Assembly: GCF_000367365.1 (NCBI RefSeq)
Contig: NZ_BARF01000020.1
Span: 1 to 64,000 of the forward strand
From: Streptomyces prunicolor NBRC 13075
GTDB lineage: Bacteria > Actinomycetota > Actinomycetes > Streptomycetales > Streptomycetaceae
Direction: 5' to 3'
DNA length: 64,000 bases
Part shown: positions 36,024 through 45,394 of the stretch, one piece after another
Numbering within the stretch: position 1 is the stretch's first letter
Layout: each line of letters opens with the position of its first letter
Made by a program: the position numbers and the translations under genes
Notes under the pieces: generated by a model
Seen by the model: the letters and a program-made list of their open reading frames with translations, nothing else
What the model was told of the DNA's origin: nothing
Databases searched by the model: none

Positions 36024-36638
36024 ATGAGCCGCACACAGGATGAGCCCTTCGCCGACCGCTTCGACATCTCGGGCGTCACCTCGGACGGTGCCGCCTGGCT
36101 CGCCTCGGCAGGAACGTATCCGCGCAGCACCCTCGCCCTCTGGAAGGAACGGCCGGACGCCCCGGTCGTCCTGCCCTGCGGCTCCGCCTTCGACGTGGTG
36201 AGCGCCCCGGCGGTCTTCGGGCGCCGTATGGTCGACCGTTTGTGGGAGGAGGGCCCGGGCTCGGGACCGGTCGCGACGTATCGGGGGCGGATGCTCCTGT
36301 TCGCCGGACCCGGCACCGCACAACGGCTGCCCTCACTGCTGGGCTGGGAGGAGTGGGGCACGCACTCCGGGGAGCACAGCCGTACGGGGTCCGTCCCGCC
36401 GTTGCTGTGTCACGGCAAGGGCGACGCAGTGACCGTCCCGGCGCTGGTCGGCACGGCCTCGTCGGCGCCGTTCGACTCACGCTGGCTGGTCGCTCCGGAC
36501 ACCCGTCGACCTTGGCTTCCCGGTGCCGAGATCCTGCTCTGGGCGGCCGTGCGGGCGGCCCGCGCGACGGTGCGGATATCGATTTTTCCTCCCGCCGATC
36601 AGGATGCTAAGGTCTACGACGTCAGCAGGCGCCGCTAG
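36024..36638 (+). CDS. Primase-polymerase-like N-domain protein (Streptomyces conserved)
   Basis: 204 residues; ATG 36024 is preceded by AGGGGAC. It has AWLASAGTYPRSTLALWKER, APVVLPCGSAFDVVSAPAVF, GPVATYRGRMLLFAGPGTAQ and DAVTVPALVG. The family is commonly named bifunctional DNA primase/polymerase, N-terminal, but no primase catalytic triad is visible. Its stop codon (TAG) is inside the first bases of the downstream tRNA-Lys gene, an overlap of 10 bases. Confidence 0.7.
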   Translation: MSRTQDEPFADRFDISGVTSDGAAWLASAGTYPRSTLALWKERPDAPVVLPCGSAFDVVSAPAVFGRRMVDRLWEEGPGSGPVATYRGRMLLFAGPGTAQRLPSLLGWEEWGTHSGEHSRTGSVPPLLCHGKGDAVTVPALVGTASSAPFDSRWLVAPDTRRPWLPGAEILLWAAVRAARATVRISIFPPADQDAKVYDVSRRR

Positions 36639-36702
36639 CTCAGTTGGTTAGAGCAGCTGACTCTTAATCAGCGGGTCCGGGGTTCGAGTCCCTGGCGGCG
36701 CA
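36629..36702 (+). tRNA. tRNA-Lys (CTT), first copy
   Basis: Acceptor GCGCCGC (36629-36635) pairs with GCGGCGC (36695-36701), discriminator A. The anticodon stem CTGAC/ATCAG holds CTT. Identical over its length to the copy at 52505. The preceding coding frame ends inside its first 10 bases. Confidence 0.95.
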
Positions 36703-36708
36703 CCTGTG

Positions 36709-36739
36709 AAGGGCCCCTCGCGAGAGCGAGGGGCCCTTT
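36709..36739 (+). terminator. Terminator after tRNA-Lys
   Basis: Arms AAGGGCCCCTCG and CGAGGGGCCCTT with a short loop; closely similar to the hairpin at 60685. Confidence 0.9.
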
Positions 36740-36763
36740 GACGTGTCCGGTATGCGGGAGGGA

Positions 36764-38110
36764 TCAGCCTCCCGACTCACCCGGCTCCCCCGGCGTGATC
36801 GTCACCGTCCACGCCCCCGAAGCCGTTCGCCCCTCCACCTCAACCTTCACGTTGTCGCCGGGCACGGTGAAGCTCTCGCCGAGGGAGACCGGGGCGTCGG
36901 CGAGGGGTGGGTAGACCGAGGTCTCCCAGCAGGCCTCGGTGCGCGGGTGGGCGTCGACGACCTCGATCGGGCCGTTGCCGGAGGCCGCGCCGTCGCGCAC
37001 CCGGTACACGAGGATGCCCTGCTTGCAGGCGGTGCTGTCGTTGCCGACCGGGCTGCGCGCCTCGAAGGCCAGCGCGCTGTCGGTCCCGGTGCGCACGACC
37101 GCCAGTTTGGCCCCCAGGCCGAGCCCGAACGCCGGTGATCCCGCCGAAGCCGCCGAGACCGTCGAGCCCGCCGCACCGGGCCCGGCCGCCACCGGTTCCA
37201 GGGTCAGCCGTTTCGGCGCGGTCCCCCGTACGCACACCACCTGGCGCGGATCCAGCCAGCCCAGCTTCCACTTGTGCCAGGCGAACAGGTCGGGCGACAG
37301 GCCGAATTGACTGCCCATCAGATCCCAGTCGCCGACGTACGTGTCCCAGTCGCCCTTGCCGTCCACCGGCCGGTGATAGAGGTCGGGGAGGTCGAAAACG
37401 TGGCCCGTCTCGTGGGCGAGGACCAGTCGGTCCGGCGGGTGCTTCTCGAAGACCGTGACGACCCGTCGGACGTCCGTGCCGTCGGCCCGCAGCGGGGTGT
37501 CCAGGTTGACGACCTTCGTCGCGTCCGAGTCCACGCCGGGCGCGTCCGGATCGGCCACGAAGTACACGATGTCGTAGCGCGAGAAGTCGACCTGGGGGTC
37601 GGCGGCGGCGAGCGCGTCGCGGAGGTAGGCGGCCCGGTTCACCGGGTTCCAATCGCGCTGTATGGCGTACGACGTGGACGCGTGCGGCATGCGGATCCAG
37701 TTCCGCAGCGGGTGCGGGCGGAGCGTGAACCTGCCGTAGGAGGCGTGTTCGTAGAAGCGGGTGGTGGCCGGGAAGTGGTCGGCGGCCAGTTCGGCGGGGG
37801 TGGTGCGCGGGGTCGCGTCGGGGAAGGAGAGGAAGATCATCACCGCGTCGAGCGCACGGGTGGGGCGCGGGTAGGCGGTGTTCCAGGTGTCGAGGCCCTC
37901 GGAGTGGTGGGCGTCGGTGCGCTTGAGGGCGCAGGGCGTGGTCGAGAACGGCTCGGCGACCGACTGGCTGGACATGATCGAGGTCGCGGCGAGTGCGGAC
38001 ATGGTGGTGAACACGGCCGCGGTGCCGCGCAGTCCGGGGCGCGTCCGCCACTGGGCGAGCCCCTTGAGCGCCGTACGGGAGAGCCCCTTGAGGGGGAGCT
38101 GACACGGCAC
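36764..38110 (-). CDS. Secreted M6-type zinc metalloprotease
   Basis: 448 residues. A hydrophobic N-terminal segment (about 28-50, GTAAVFTTMSALAATSI) acts as signal or anchor. The zinc site is LAHETGHVFDLPDLYH (HExxHxxxxxD, about 232-247) and the downstream DLMGSQFG (about 262) is the Met-turn region typical of M6 immune-inhibitor-like proteases. It should act outside the cell on proteins. It diverges from cdgA. Confidence 0.87.
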   Translation of the reverse strand: MPCQLPLKGLSRTALKGLAQWRTRPGLRGTAAVFTTMSALAATSIMSSQSVAEPFSTTPCALKRTDAHHSEGLDTWNTAYPRPTRALDAVMIFLSFPDATPRTTPAELAADHFPATTRFYEHASYGRFTLRPHPLRNWIRMPHASTSYAIQRDWNPVNRAAYLRDALAAADPQVDFSRYDIVYFVADPDAPGVDSDATKVVNLDTPLRADGTDVRRVVTVFEKHPPDRLVLAHETGHVFDLPDLYHRPVDGKGDWDTYVGDWDLMGSQFGLSPDLFAWHKWKLGWLDPRQVVCVRGTAPKRLTLEPVAAGPGAAGSTVSAASAGSPAFGLGLGAKLAVVRTGTDSALAFEARSPVGNDSTACKQGILVYRVRDGAASGNGPIEVVDAHPRTEACWETSVYPPLADAPVSLGESFTVPGDNVKVEVEGRTASGAWTVTITPGEPGESGG

Positions 38111-38486
38111 GTTCGACCTCCGGGAGCGGGTTCGCGGGACACCGACACCCAGCCTGTGGTGGTTTGTTGGGGTACGCCCTGTTTATCTGCACCAGAAGGG
38201 TGAGGGGGCCGCGCCGGAGGGCCGGGACACGCCCGGGCCGACATCCGGAAACACTCACGGAACGTCACATGTGGTCGGCCTTTTGAAGAACCCGCCCAGG
38301 TGCGGGCGGAAACGATCTGCCGGAACCGGCCGTTGTTCCGGGACACTGGACAGTGGCTGGAAGGGCCGGGGGCCAACCTCTATGATCGGCACACTTTCCT
38401 GCACGGACACGGCACGGCGGCCCCCCACCCGGTCGGCCATCCCGACGAGACCCATCCGAAGATCGAGTGCACTGCGGGAGCGAGCG
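38111..38486. promoter_or_regulatory. Divergent intergenic region (protease / cdgA)
   Basis: 376 bases holding the promoters of the metalloprotease and cdgA. GGGAG at 38475-38479 is the ribosome site for cdgA. cdgA-type genes are known BldD targets, but I could not place a BldD site by eye. No gene seen. Confidence 0.5.
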
Positions 38487-40442
38487 GTGAGCGGAACGTC
38501 CGAAGGGCCGGCGCCCGCGGCGGATCTCATCCGGCCGGCCGTCACAGAGAGTAAAGGCGAGGCGTCGCCTCGCATCCATGTCCCCGGCTCCGGTGAGCCC
38601 GGTGAGTCCAGCGGCTCCGGTGAGCCCGGTCGGTTCAGCGGCTCCGGTGAGCCTGATCGGTCCAGCGACTGCGGTGCGTCCCGTCAGTCCGGCGGCTCCG
38701 GTGGCTTCTCCGAGTACGGGCCGCTCGGGTCCGCCTTCTCCGCGGCCCCCCTCGCGATGGCCGTCGTCGACCGCGACGGTCTGGTCGTCAGCGCGAACGA
38801 CACGTTCGGCGCGCTGCTCGGCAAGGCGGGCGCCGCGCTGACCGGGCTGGTCGCGGCCGAGCTGATGGACCTGAAGTCGGACGCGCGGACCTGGCACGCC
38901 TATCGCGAGGTGCTGAACGGCCGGCAGGCCAAGCTGAGCTGCACCCGCCGGGTCAAGCACCCCGACGGGCACGTGCTGTGGGTGCAGGTGAGCGTGGCGC
39001 CGCTGCCGGCCGAGGAGCACGGTGTGCTGCTGTCGCTGACCGACATCAGCGCCCGCCGTGAACTCCAGGCGCGGCTACGGCACTTGGAGATGCACGACCC
39101 GGTGACCCGGCTGCCCAACCGCACCCTGTTCTTCGAGCGGCTCGCGGCCGCGCTGGAGGCGGAGTCGTACGAGCAGGGCGGCACCGGGCGGATCGGCCTG
39201 TGCTATCTGGATCTGGACGGCTTCAAGGCGGTCAACGACACCCTCGGACACCGCGTCGGCGACCGGCTGTTGGCGGCCGTGGCCGAGCGGTTGACGCGGT
39301 GTGCGGACGAGGCGGGTTACGCCCGGGCGAGTTCGCCGCTGGTGGCGCGGCTCGGCGGGGACGAGTTCGCGCTGCTCGTCGAGGACTCGACCGGCACGGA
39401 CCAACTGGCCGATCTCGCCGAGTCGGTGCTGAAGGCGTTGCAGGCGCCGTTCAACCTGTCCGGGCAGCGGCTGTCGCTGTCGGCGTCGATCGGTGTGGTC
39501 GAGCGGCAGGCGGCCGGTACGACGGCCACCGGGCTGATGCAGGCCGCCGACACGACGCTGTACTGGGCGAAGGCGGACGGCAAGTCCCGCTGGACGCTGT
39601 TCGATCCGGAGCGCAACGCGCACCGCATGACCCGCCAGGCGCTGGCCTCCACGCTCCGTCCGGCCATCGAGCGGGGTGAATTCACCCTGGAGTACCAGCC
39701 GTTGGTGGGGATGGAGAACGGACGGCTGCGCGGGGTCGAGGCGTTGGTGCGCTGGAATCACCCGCAGTTCGGCATGCTGACGCCGAATCGGTTCATCGGA
39801 CTGGCCGAGGAGGACGGCTCGATCGTGCAGCTCGGCCGCTGGGTCCTGGTCACCGCCTGCCGGCAGGCCCGCCGTTGGCAGCTGGACCACCCGGACGAGC
39901 CGCCGATCTTCGTAAGCGTCAACGTGGCCGTACGGCAGGTGTGGGACTCGGATCTGGTGGCGGATGTGGCGCAGACGCTGGCCGAGACCGGACTGGACCC
40001 GCGGCTGCTGCAGTTGGAGCTGACGGAGTCCGCGGTGATGGGGTCGGCGGGGCGGCCGTTGCAGGCGCTCCAGGCGCTGAGCGACATGGGTGTGCACATC
40101 GCCATCGACGACTTCGGCACCGGCTACTCGAACCTGGCGTACCTGAGCCGACTGCCGGTCTCCGTACTGAAGTTGGACGGTTCCTTCGTCCGTGGCTTCC
40201 AGTACGAGGGTGAGGGTGTCCCGCCGAACCCGGCGGACGAGGTCATCGTCGAGGCGATGATCCAACTCGCCCACCGGCTGGGCCTGTCGGTGACCGCCGA
40301 GTGCGTGGAGACCTCGGCGCAGGCGGCCCGGCTTCGCCGTATCGGGTGCGACACCGGACAGGGGTGGCTGTACTCCCGTCCGGTGGCGCCGGATCGTATC
40401 TCCGAGCTGCTGGGGACGAAGGCCTGCAATCAGGCTTCCTGA
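38487..40442 (+). CDS. cdgA: CdgA-like c-di-GMP enzyme (PAS-GGDEF-EAL)
   Basis: 651 residues from GTG 38487, preceded by GGGAG at good spacing. A Gly/Ser/Glu/Pro-rich N-terminus with three GSGEP repeats (about 32-56), a PAS domain (about 80-190), a GGDEF domain with intact RLGGDEFALL (about 288-297) and an EAL domain with GVEALVRW, DDFGTG and LTES. The inhibitory I-site RxxD before GGDEF is not conserved. Both synthesis and breakdown of c-di-GMP are possible on motif grounds. The protein order matches CdgA of S. coelicolor, a developmental regulator; the gene symbol is by similarity. It converges on the next gene with 13 bases overlap. Confidence 0.85.
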   Translation: MSGTSEGPAPAADLIRPAVTESKGEASPRIHVPGSGEPGESSGSGEPGRFSGSGEPDRSSDCGASRQSGGSGGFSEYGPLGSAFSAAPLAMAVVDRDGLVVSANDTFGALLGKAGAALTGLVAAELMDLKSDARTWHAYREVLNGRQAKLSCTRRVKHPDGHVLWVQVSVAPLPAEEHGVLLSLTDISARRELQARLRHLEMHDPVTRLPNRTLFFERLAAALEAESYEQGGTGRIGLCYLDLDGFKAVNDTLGHRVGDRLLAAVAERLTRCADEAGYARASSPLVARLGGDEFALLVEDSTGTDQLADLAESVLKALQAPFNLSGQRLSLSASIGVVERQAAGTTATGLMQAADTTLYWAKADGKSRWTLFDPERNAHRMTRQALASTLRPAIERGEFTLEYQPLVGMENGRLRGVEALVRWNHPQFGMLTPNRFIGLAEEDGSIVQLGRWVLVTACRQARRWQLDHPDEPPIFVSVNVAVRQVWDSDLVADVAQTLAETGLDPRLLQLELTESAVMGSAGRPLQALQALSDMGVHIAIDDFGTGYSNLAYLSRLPVSVLKLDGSFVRGFQYEGEGVPPNPADEVIVEAMIQLAHRLGLSVTAECVETSAQAARLRRIGCDTGQGWLYSRPVAPDRISELLGTKACNQAS

Positions 40443-41566
40443 TCGGCCGTCAACTCATAGGCGTCGGCGATCAGTTCGTACGAGCGCAGGCGCAGGTCGC
40501 CGTTGTGGGCGTGGGACGTGAGCATCAACTCGTCGGCGCCGGTGCGCTTCTGGAGGTCGTCGAGGCCGGTGCGGACCTCGTCGACCGTGCCGTGGATGAC
40601 GTTGGCGTTCCAGGACGTGATGAACTCCCGCTCCATGGGGCTGAATTCGTAGGCCTCGGCCTCTTCGGGGGTGGGCACGAGGCCGGGGCGGCCGGTGCGC
40701 AGCCGGACCATGTTGAGGGCGGCGGCCAGCACCTGGCGGCGGGCCTCCTTCTCGTCGTCGGTGGCGAGGGCGGAGACACCGATCAGGGCGTACGGCGCGT
40801 CGAGCACCGCGCTCGGGCGGAAGGACTCGCGGTAGAGGTCCAGGGCCGGGACGGTGTTCTGCGCGGAGAAGTGGTGGGCGAAGGCGAACGGCAGGCCGAG
40901 CATGCCGGCCAGGCGGGCGCTGAAGCCGGAGGAGCCGAGGAGCCAGATCGGCGGGCGGTGCGGGGACTGGACGCCGCCGGGCGAGGTCGACTGGATCGGG
41001 CCGGGGACCGCGTGGATGCGGGCGTAGGGGTGGCCGGAGGGGAAGTCGTCGTCCAAGAAGCGGGTGAGTTCGGCGAGTTGCTCGGGGAAGTCGTCGGCGC
41101 CCTCGTTCAGCCGGTCGGTGCGGCGCAGGGCGGCGGCGGTGGCGCCGTCGGTGCCGGGGGCGCGGCCGAGGCCGAGGTCGACGCGGCCCGGGGCGAGTGC
41201 CTCCAGGGTGCCGAACTGTTCCGCGATGACGAGCGGCGCGTGGTTCGGGAGCATGACGCCGCCCGAGCCGAGGCGGATGCGGTCCGTGTGGGCGGCGAGG
41301 TGGGCCAGGATCACGGCGGGCGAGGAGGAGGCGACGCCCGGCATCGAGTGGTGCTCGGCGACCCAGTAGCGGTGGAAGCCGCGCGACTCGGCGAGCTTGG
41401 CGATCTTCACGCTGGTGCGCAGCGCGTCCGTGGCGGTGCGGCCGGCGCCCACGGTCACCAGGTCCAGTACGGAGAGGGGGACGGGGGCGGTGCCCTGTGC
41501 CGTGCCCCGGATCTCGTCACCCCTGATCTCGTCGGTCGCGCCCCGGACCTCGTCGTCTGCCGCCAC
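40430..41566 (-). CDS. LLM-class flavin-dependent oxidoreductase (luciferase-like)
   Basis: 378 residues from GTG 41566, after CAGGAGG; upstream frames are unlikely. It has the luciferase-like monooxygenase order: SVLDLVTVGAGRTATDALR, RYWVAEHHSMPGVASSSP (about 67-84), RIRLGSGGVMLPNHAPLVIAEQ and GLGRAPGTDG. It would use reduced FMN/F420 to oxidise a small substrate, unknown. No flavin reductase is adjacent. Confidence 0.88.
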   Translation of the reverse strand: MAADDEVRGATDEIRGDEIRGTAQGTAPVPLSVLDLVTVGAGRTATDALRTSVKIAKLAESRGFHRYWVAEHHSMPGVASSSPAVILAHLAAHTDRIRLGSGGVMLPNHAPLVIAEQFGTLEALAPGRVDLGLGRAPGTDGATAAALRRTDRLNEGADDFPEQLAELTRFLDDDFPSGHPYARIHAVPGPIQSTSPGGVQSPHRPPIWLLGSSGFSARLAGMLGLPFAFAHHFSAQNTVPALDLYRESFRPSAVLDAPYALIGVSALATDDEKEARRQVLAAALNMVRLRTGRPGLVPTPEEAEAYEFSPMEREFITSWNANVIHGTVDEVRTGLDDLQKRTGADELMLTSHAHNGDLRLRSYELIADAYELTADQEA

Positions 41567-41612
41567 GGTGGGTGCCTCCTGTTGTGAGCTGTGCGGTGCC
41601 CTTCCCCGCCCT

Positions 41613-43082
41613 TTACTCCGCGTAACAGGAGGCTGTCTCCGGTTTATTCCCGGGGGTGGGCGCGTGTGTCGGGTGGCGGCGCGAGGGCACCACGAGGACG
41701 CCGGCCGCAATAGCGAGCAGGACCACCGGGAGCGCCATGGCCAGGTGGAGGCCGGCCAGCGGTGCCGACCCGGCCGCCATCAGGGCCGCCGTAGCAGCCG
41801 CTCCCAGGACCGAACCCAGTTGCCGGACCGTGTTGTTGACGCCCGAGGCCGCTCCCGCCAACTGCGGCGGGACGTTGCGCATGGCCTCCGTGGAGAGCGG
41901 CGCGATCATGCAGCCGGTGCCGAGGCCCATGAGCACCAGGGGTGCGGTGAGGGTCAGGGCGTGGGCGCCGGGGGTGGCCAGGAGGATGGCCGCGGTGAGG
42001 CCCGTACCGAAAGAGAGGAGACCGGCGAGGAGGACGCGCCGCCCGCCGATCCGGTCGCTCAGGCGGCCCGCGTACGGCGAGACGAGCAGGGAGACGAGCG
42101 GGGACGGCGCGAGCGCGAGGCCGGCGTGGATCGCGCTGAGGCCGAGTTGCTGCTGGAGGAAGAGGCTCAGCGGGAGGACCGCGCCGATCAGGGCGGCGCC
42201 GATCGCACCCATCAGGGCGGTCATGACGGTGAAGCCGCGGTCGGCGAACAGGGCGAAGGGGATGAGGGGTTCGGCGTCCTGACGGCGGGCCTGGTGGCGG
42301 AGGAACAGAGCGCCGAGGGCCAGGGACGCGGCGGCCAGGGTGCAGATCCCGGGGTTCCAGGAGTAGTGGTCGCCTTCCATCAGGGCGAAGGTGAGGCCGG
42401 TCAGGGCGGCGCCGGAGAGCAGGACGCCGGTCAGGCCGAGGCGGTGGGCGCGGCCGGTGCGCAGGTCGGGCACCCAGCGGAAGGTGAGGGCCAGGACCAG
42501 CAGGCCCACGGGAATGTTGACGAAGAACACCCAACGCCAGCCGACCGTACTGACGATGAGCCCGCCGAGGGTGGGACCGGAGAGGGTGGCCACGCCGGCG
42601 ACCGAGCCCCAGATCCCGAGTGCGGTACCGCGCCGGGCGGCGGGGAAGGTGGCGACGATCAGCGCCATGGTCTGCGGGGTGAGCAGGGCCGCGCCGAGGC
42701 CTTGCACAACCCTGGCCACGATGAGCGTCGTGGGCCCGGTGGCCAGGCCGCAGGCCGCGCCGGCCAGGGTGAACAGGGCGGTTCCGGCGGCGAACAGGGT
42801 GCGCCGGCCCTTCATGTCGCCGAGCCGGGCGGAGGTCACCAGGAGGGCGGCGAGGACGAGCGTGTAGCCGCTGACCATCCACATCACCTGGTCGAGGCCG
42901 GCGTGCAGGGAGCGCATCACGTCGGGGATCGCGATGTTGACGATCGTCATGTCGAGGAGGGTCATGAAGAACCCGAGGGAGAGCGTGGCCAGGACGGCCC
43001 AGGGGTTTCCGCGCAGCTTGGGCGCGCCTGTCTTCGCTGCGCCTGCCTTGGCTGCGCCTGTCATGCCCGTCATCCGTGTCAT
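41613..43082 (-). CDS. MFS drug:H+ antiporter, DHA2 (14-segment) type
   Basis: 489 residues from ATG 43082; the reading upstream to 43130 runs through the operator and is unlikely. About 14 membrane segments. Motif A is LVTSARLGDMKGRRTLFAAG (about 81-100) and motif C is GWRWVFFVNIPVG. Similar pumps export antibiotics and dyes. Divergent from the MarR gene, with a twin palindrome in between. Confidence 0.92.
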   Translation of the reverse strand: MTRMTGMTGAAKAGAAKTGAPKLRGNPWAVLATLSLGFFMTLLDMTIVNIAIPDVMRSLHAGLDQVMWMVSGYTLVLAALLVTSARLGDMKGRRTLFAAGTALFTLAGAACGLATGPTTLIVARVVQGLGAALLTPQTMALIVATFPAARRGTALGIWGSVAGVATLSGPTLGGLIVSTVGWRWVFFVNIPVGLLVLALTFRWVPDLRTGRAHRLGLTGVLLSGAALTGLTFALMEGDHYSWNPGICTLAAASLALGALFLRHQARRQDAEPLIPFALFADRGFTVMTALMGAIGAALIGAVLPLSLFLQQQLGLSAIHAGLALAPSPLVSLLVSPYAGRLSDRIGGRRVLLAGLLSFGTGLTAAILLATPGAHALTLTAPLVLMGLGTGCMIAPLSTEAMRNVPPQLAGAASGVNNTVRQLGSVLGAAATAALMAAGSAPLAGLHLAMALPVVLLAIAAGVLVVPSRRHPTHAPTPGNKPETASCYAE

Positions 43083-43107
43083 GACGAGAAACATATCCAT
43101 CAGATCT

Positions 43108-43132
43108 AGATGCATCAAGATGAGATGCATCT
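43108..43132. promoter_or_regulatory. Probable MarR operator (two AGATGCATC palindromes)
   Basis: AGATGCATCA at 43108-43117 and the perfect 10-base palindrome AGATGCATCT at 43123-43132, 15 bases apart. They lie between the divergent transporter and MarR starts, where MarR proteins usually bind. Confidence 0.75.
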
Positions 43133-43153
43133 CTTTCTGATATATCTGGGTCC

Positions 43154-43573
43154 ATGAACGTCGACGACCTGTTCCTGCTGGGTGTCCGCCTTCAGAAGAT
43201 CGCGGAGTCCGCCATCCCCGCCGAGGGCATCGGCGACCACCCCACCAGCACCCGTACGGTCCTGATCGTCGCCGCCGACATCCGGGACCACCCCGGCGCC
43301 ACGGTCACCGAGGTCGCCCGGCGCACCGGCCTGGTGCAGAGCCAGGTCTCCAACTGCGTCGCCCGGCTGCGCTCCGCCGACGCGCTGGTCACCGAGCCCG
43401 ACCCGACGGACGGCCGCCGCACCCTGCTCCGCCCCAGCCCCGAGCCGTCGGCACGGATGAGGGCGGTCCGCGAGGCCCCGATCGCCCCGGCACTGGCGGC
43501 AGCCACCACCGACCCGACCGAGGCCCTGGCACTGCTGGAACGGCTGGAGGCGCTGCTGAGGCCGACCGACTGA
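43154..43573 (+). CDS. MarR-type winged-helix regulator
   Basis: 139 residues. The winged-helix region is TRTVLIVAADIRDHPGATVTEVARRTGLVQSQVSNCVARL (about 34-73, read as two parts), with the wing EPDPTDGRRTLL. Typically represses the divergent efflux gene until a drug binds. The start ATG 43154 lies 22 bases from the operator. Confidence 0.85.
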   Translation: MNVDDLFLLGVRLQKIAESAIPAEGIGDHPTSTRTVLIVAADIRDHPGATVTEVARRTGLVQSQVSNCVARLRSADALVTEPDPTDGRRTLLRPSPEPSARMRAVREAPIAPALAAATTDPTEALALLERLEALLRPTD

Positions 43574-43707
43574 GCGGGGTGGGCGGGCGGGTAGGTCGGA
43601 GCGGTGCCCGACCAATTCGACGCACCAGCGAACCGACCGGCACCACCGAATCGACCGGCCGGCCCGGGTCGTCCGGCAGGCCGACGGAGACGCCGGCCCC
43701 CGCCAGG

Positions 43708-44442
43708 TCAGCCGGCCTGCACCAGCGGTTCCTTTGTGAACAGCGTGCCCAGGTCCGGCGCGTTGACCTTGCGGTCCGCCAGGCGCAGGGCCTCCCAGAC
43801 CGTGACCTGGTTGGCCGTGAGGACCGGCTTGCCCAGCTCCTTCTCCAGGTCCGGGATGTGGGCGGCCGTGTGCAGGGCTGTGTCCGGGAGGAGGACCGCC
43901 TCGATGTCCGGGGCGTCCACCGCGCGGGCCAGGGCGAGGACCTCGTCGTAGCCCCAGGTGCCGACCTCGGCGGCGGTGATGATGCCGGAGGCGCGCACCA
44001 CGGCCGGTTCCACTCCCCCGGCGCGCAGGAAGTCGGCGAACAGGTTCGCCACGTCCTCCGGGTACGTCGCTCCTACGGCCACCCGGCGCACCCCCAGCTC
44101 CTTCGCCGCGTGCACGAAGGCGAAGGACGTCGACGACGCCGGGAGGCCCGCGGCCCGGGCCAGGGCGCGGACCTGGTCGTGGGCGCCCTCCCAGCCGTAG
44201 ACGAAACTGCCGCTGGTGCAGGCCCAGACGACGGCCTCGGCGCCGGACATGCGGAGTTGCTCGACGCCCGCCGTGAGGCGCTCGGGGGAGCCCATCCTCA
44301 GGAGCGCGTCCACGCGGTGTGCGTCCTCGCCGATGTCCGTGTGGACCACGTCGAGGCGGATGTCACTCCCGAGGAGCTGTTCGATGCGCGGGTAGTCGTC
44401 CTCGGCGGAGTGACCCGGGTAGAGGAATCCGAGTGCGGTCAT
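43708..44442 (-). CDS. Maleate isomerase / arylmalonate decarboxylase-like protein, one cysteine
   Basis: 244 residues. Asp/Glu racemase superfamily fold: the first catalytic cysteine motif is WACTSGSFVYG (about 74-84), but the second, normally SCTNL, reads LLPDTALHTA (about 190-199), so the second cysteine is missing. The usual two-cysteine isomerase reaction should not run; a decarboxylase or other lyase activity is more likely. It follows the two-cysteine paralogue with a 4-base overlap. Confidence 0.82.
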   Translation of the reverse strand: MTALGFLYPGHSAEDDYPRIEQLLGSDIRLDVVHTDIGEDAHRVDALLRMGSPERLTAGVEQLRMSGAEAVVWACTSGSFVYGWEGAHDQVRALARAAGLPASSTSFAFVHAAKELGVRRVAVGATYPEDVANLFADFLRAGGVEPAVVRASGIITAAEVGTWGYDEVLALARAVDAPDIEAVLLPDTALHTAAHIPDLEKELGKPVLTANQVTVWEALRLADRKVNAPDLGTLFTKEPLVQAG

Positions 44443-45224
44443 GACCAGCCTTCCTGGTGTTCTTCCGGCAGTACCGGCCCCTGACGGCGGGCGGACTCGT
44501 CCAGCAACGCCTGATAGGGGCCCACGGCACGCGTACCCAGTCGGCGCAGGGCTGCCCACATCGTGACCTGGTTGGCCGATATCACTGGTATGCGCAGTTC
44601 CGCCTCCAGCTGGGGGATCACGTCGTACGTCGGGAGGTTGGTGCAGCTGATGAAGAGCGCGTCGGCCGCGCCCTTGACGGCCTGGTGGGCCATGTCGACG
44701 ACGTCGCGGTACGGCACCTTCCAGATGTGCCGGGTCAGGCCCATGAAGGCGCGGCCGGTGACCTCGACGCCGGCCTCGGCGAGGTACTCCTCCAGGGACT
44801 GGGTGACGGACACGGTGTAGGGGGTGACCAGGGCGATGCGGCGGGCGCCCAGTTCGGTGAGGGCGGCGAGCAGGGCGCCCGAGGTGGTCAGGGACGGGAC
44901 CTCGCCGGCCCGGGTCATCGCCTCGCACATCGCGCGCTCCCCGGCGATGCCGCCGACGAAGCTTCCGGAGGTGCAGGCGTACGCGACGACCTCGGGGGCG
45001 ACCGCGTTCAGCGTGCGGACCGCGTCGTGGAGCGTCTCGTGCTCGCTGACGAGCCTGGCCAGGTCGAGGCTCACCTCGACGGGCACGAACGGCGTCCGCG
45101 TGAGGTGCAGCGAGATGTCGTCGGGGACCCAGCGCCACAACTCACGGTCCAGCGCGAAGTCGAAGGGGGCGACGACACCGACACCGCGCTGCGGGCGGGG
45201 TCCGCCCAGGAAGGAAACATGCAT
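44439..45224 (-). CDS. Maleate cis-trans isomerase-like protein, two cysteines
   Basis: 261 residues from ATG 45224. Both catalytic cysteine motifs are present: YACTSGSFVGG (about 91-101) and ISCTNLPTYDV (about 203-213). Maleate isomerase or the related EutA-type role in ectoine breakdown are the nearest functions. Its stop overlaps the next gene (ATGA). Confidence 0.85.
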   Translation of the reverse strand: MHVSFLGGPRPQRGVGVVAPFDFALDRELWRWVPDDISLHLTRTPFVPVEVSLDLARLVSEHETLHDAVRTLNAVAPEVVAYACTSGSFVGGIAGERAMCEAMTRAGEVPSLTTSGALLAALTELGARRIALVTPYTVSVTQSLEEYLAEAGVEVTGRAFMGLTRHIWKVPYRDVVDMAHQAVKGAADALFISCTNLPTYDVIPQLEAELRIPVISANQVTMWAALRRLGTRAVGPYQALLDESARRQGPVLPEEHQEGWS

Positions 45225-45394
45225 GGCTACACCGGCCTCACCAAGAGAAACGGGGTGACAACGGTCCGTGCGGGCGTCCGTGTTGACGAAGGTAGGTTCG
45301 AGTGCGAGCGTGGTCAATCCGTGCATGTCAGACGGCCGCGCTCGGTGCCTCTCGCCGTGCTTCACGCTGTACCTCCCGCGAGAAACGGCTTCGC

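Noticed and set aside
35078..36361. Gly-rich minus-strand frame of 427 residues
   Set aside because: It runs through the low-complexity spacer and antisense of two genes; no ribosome site or domain.
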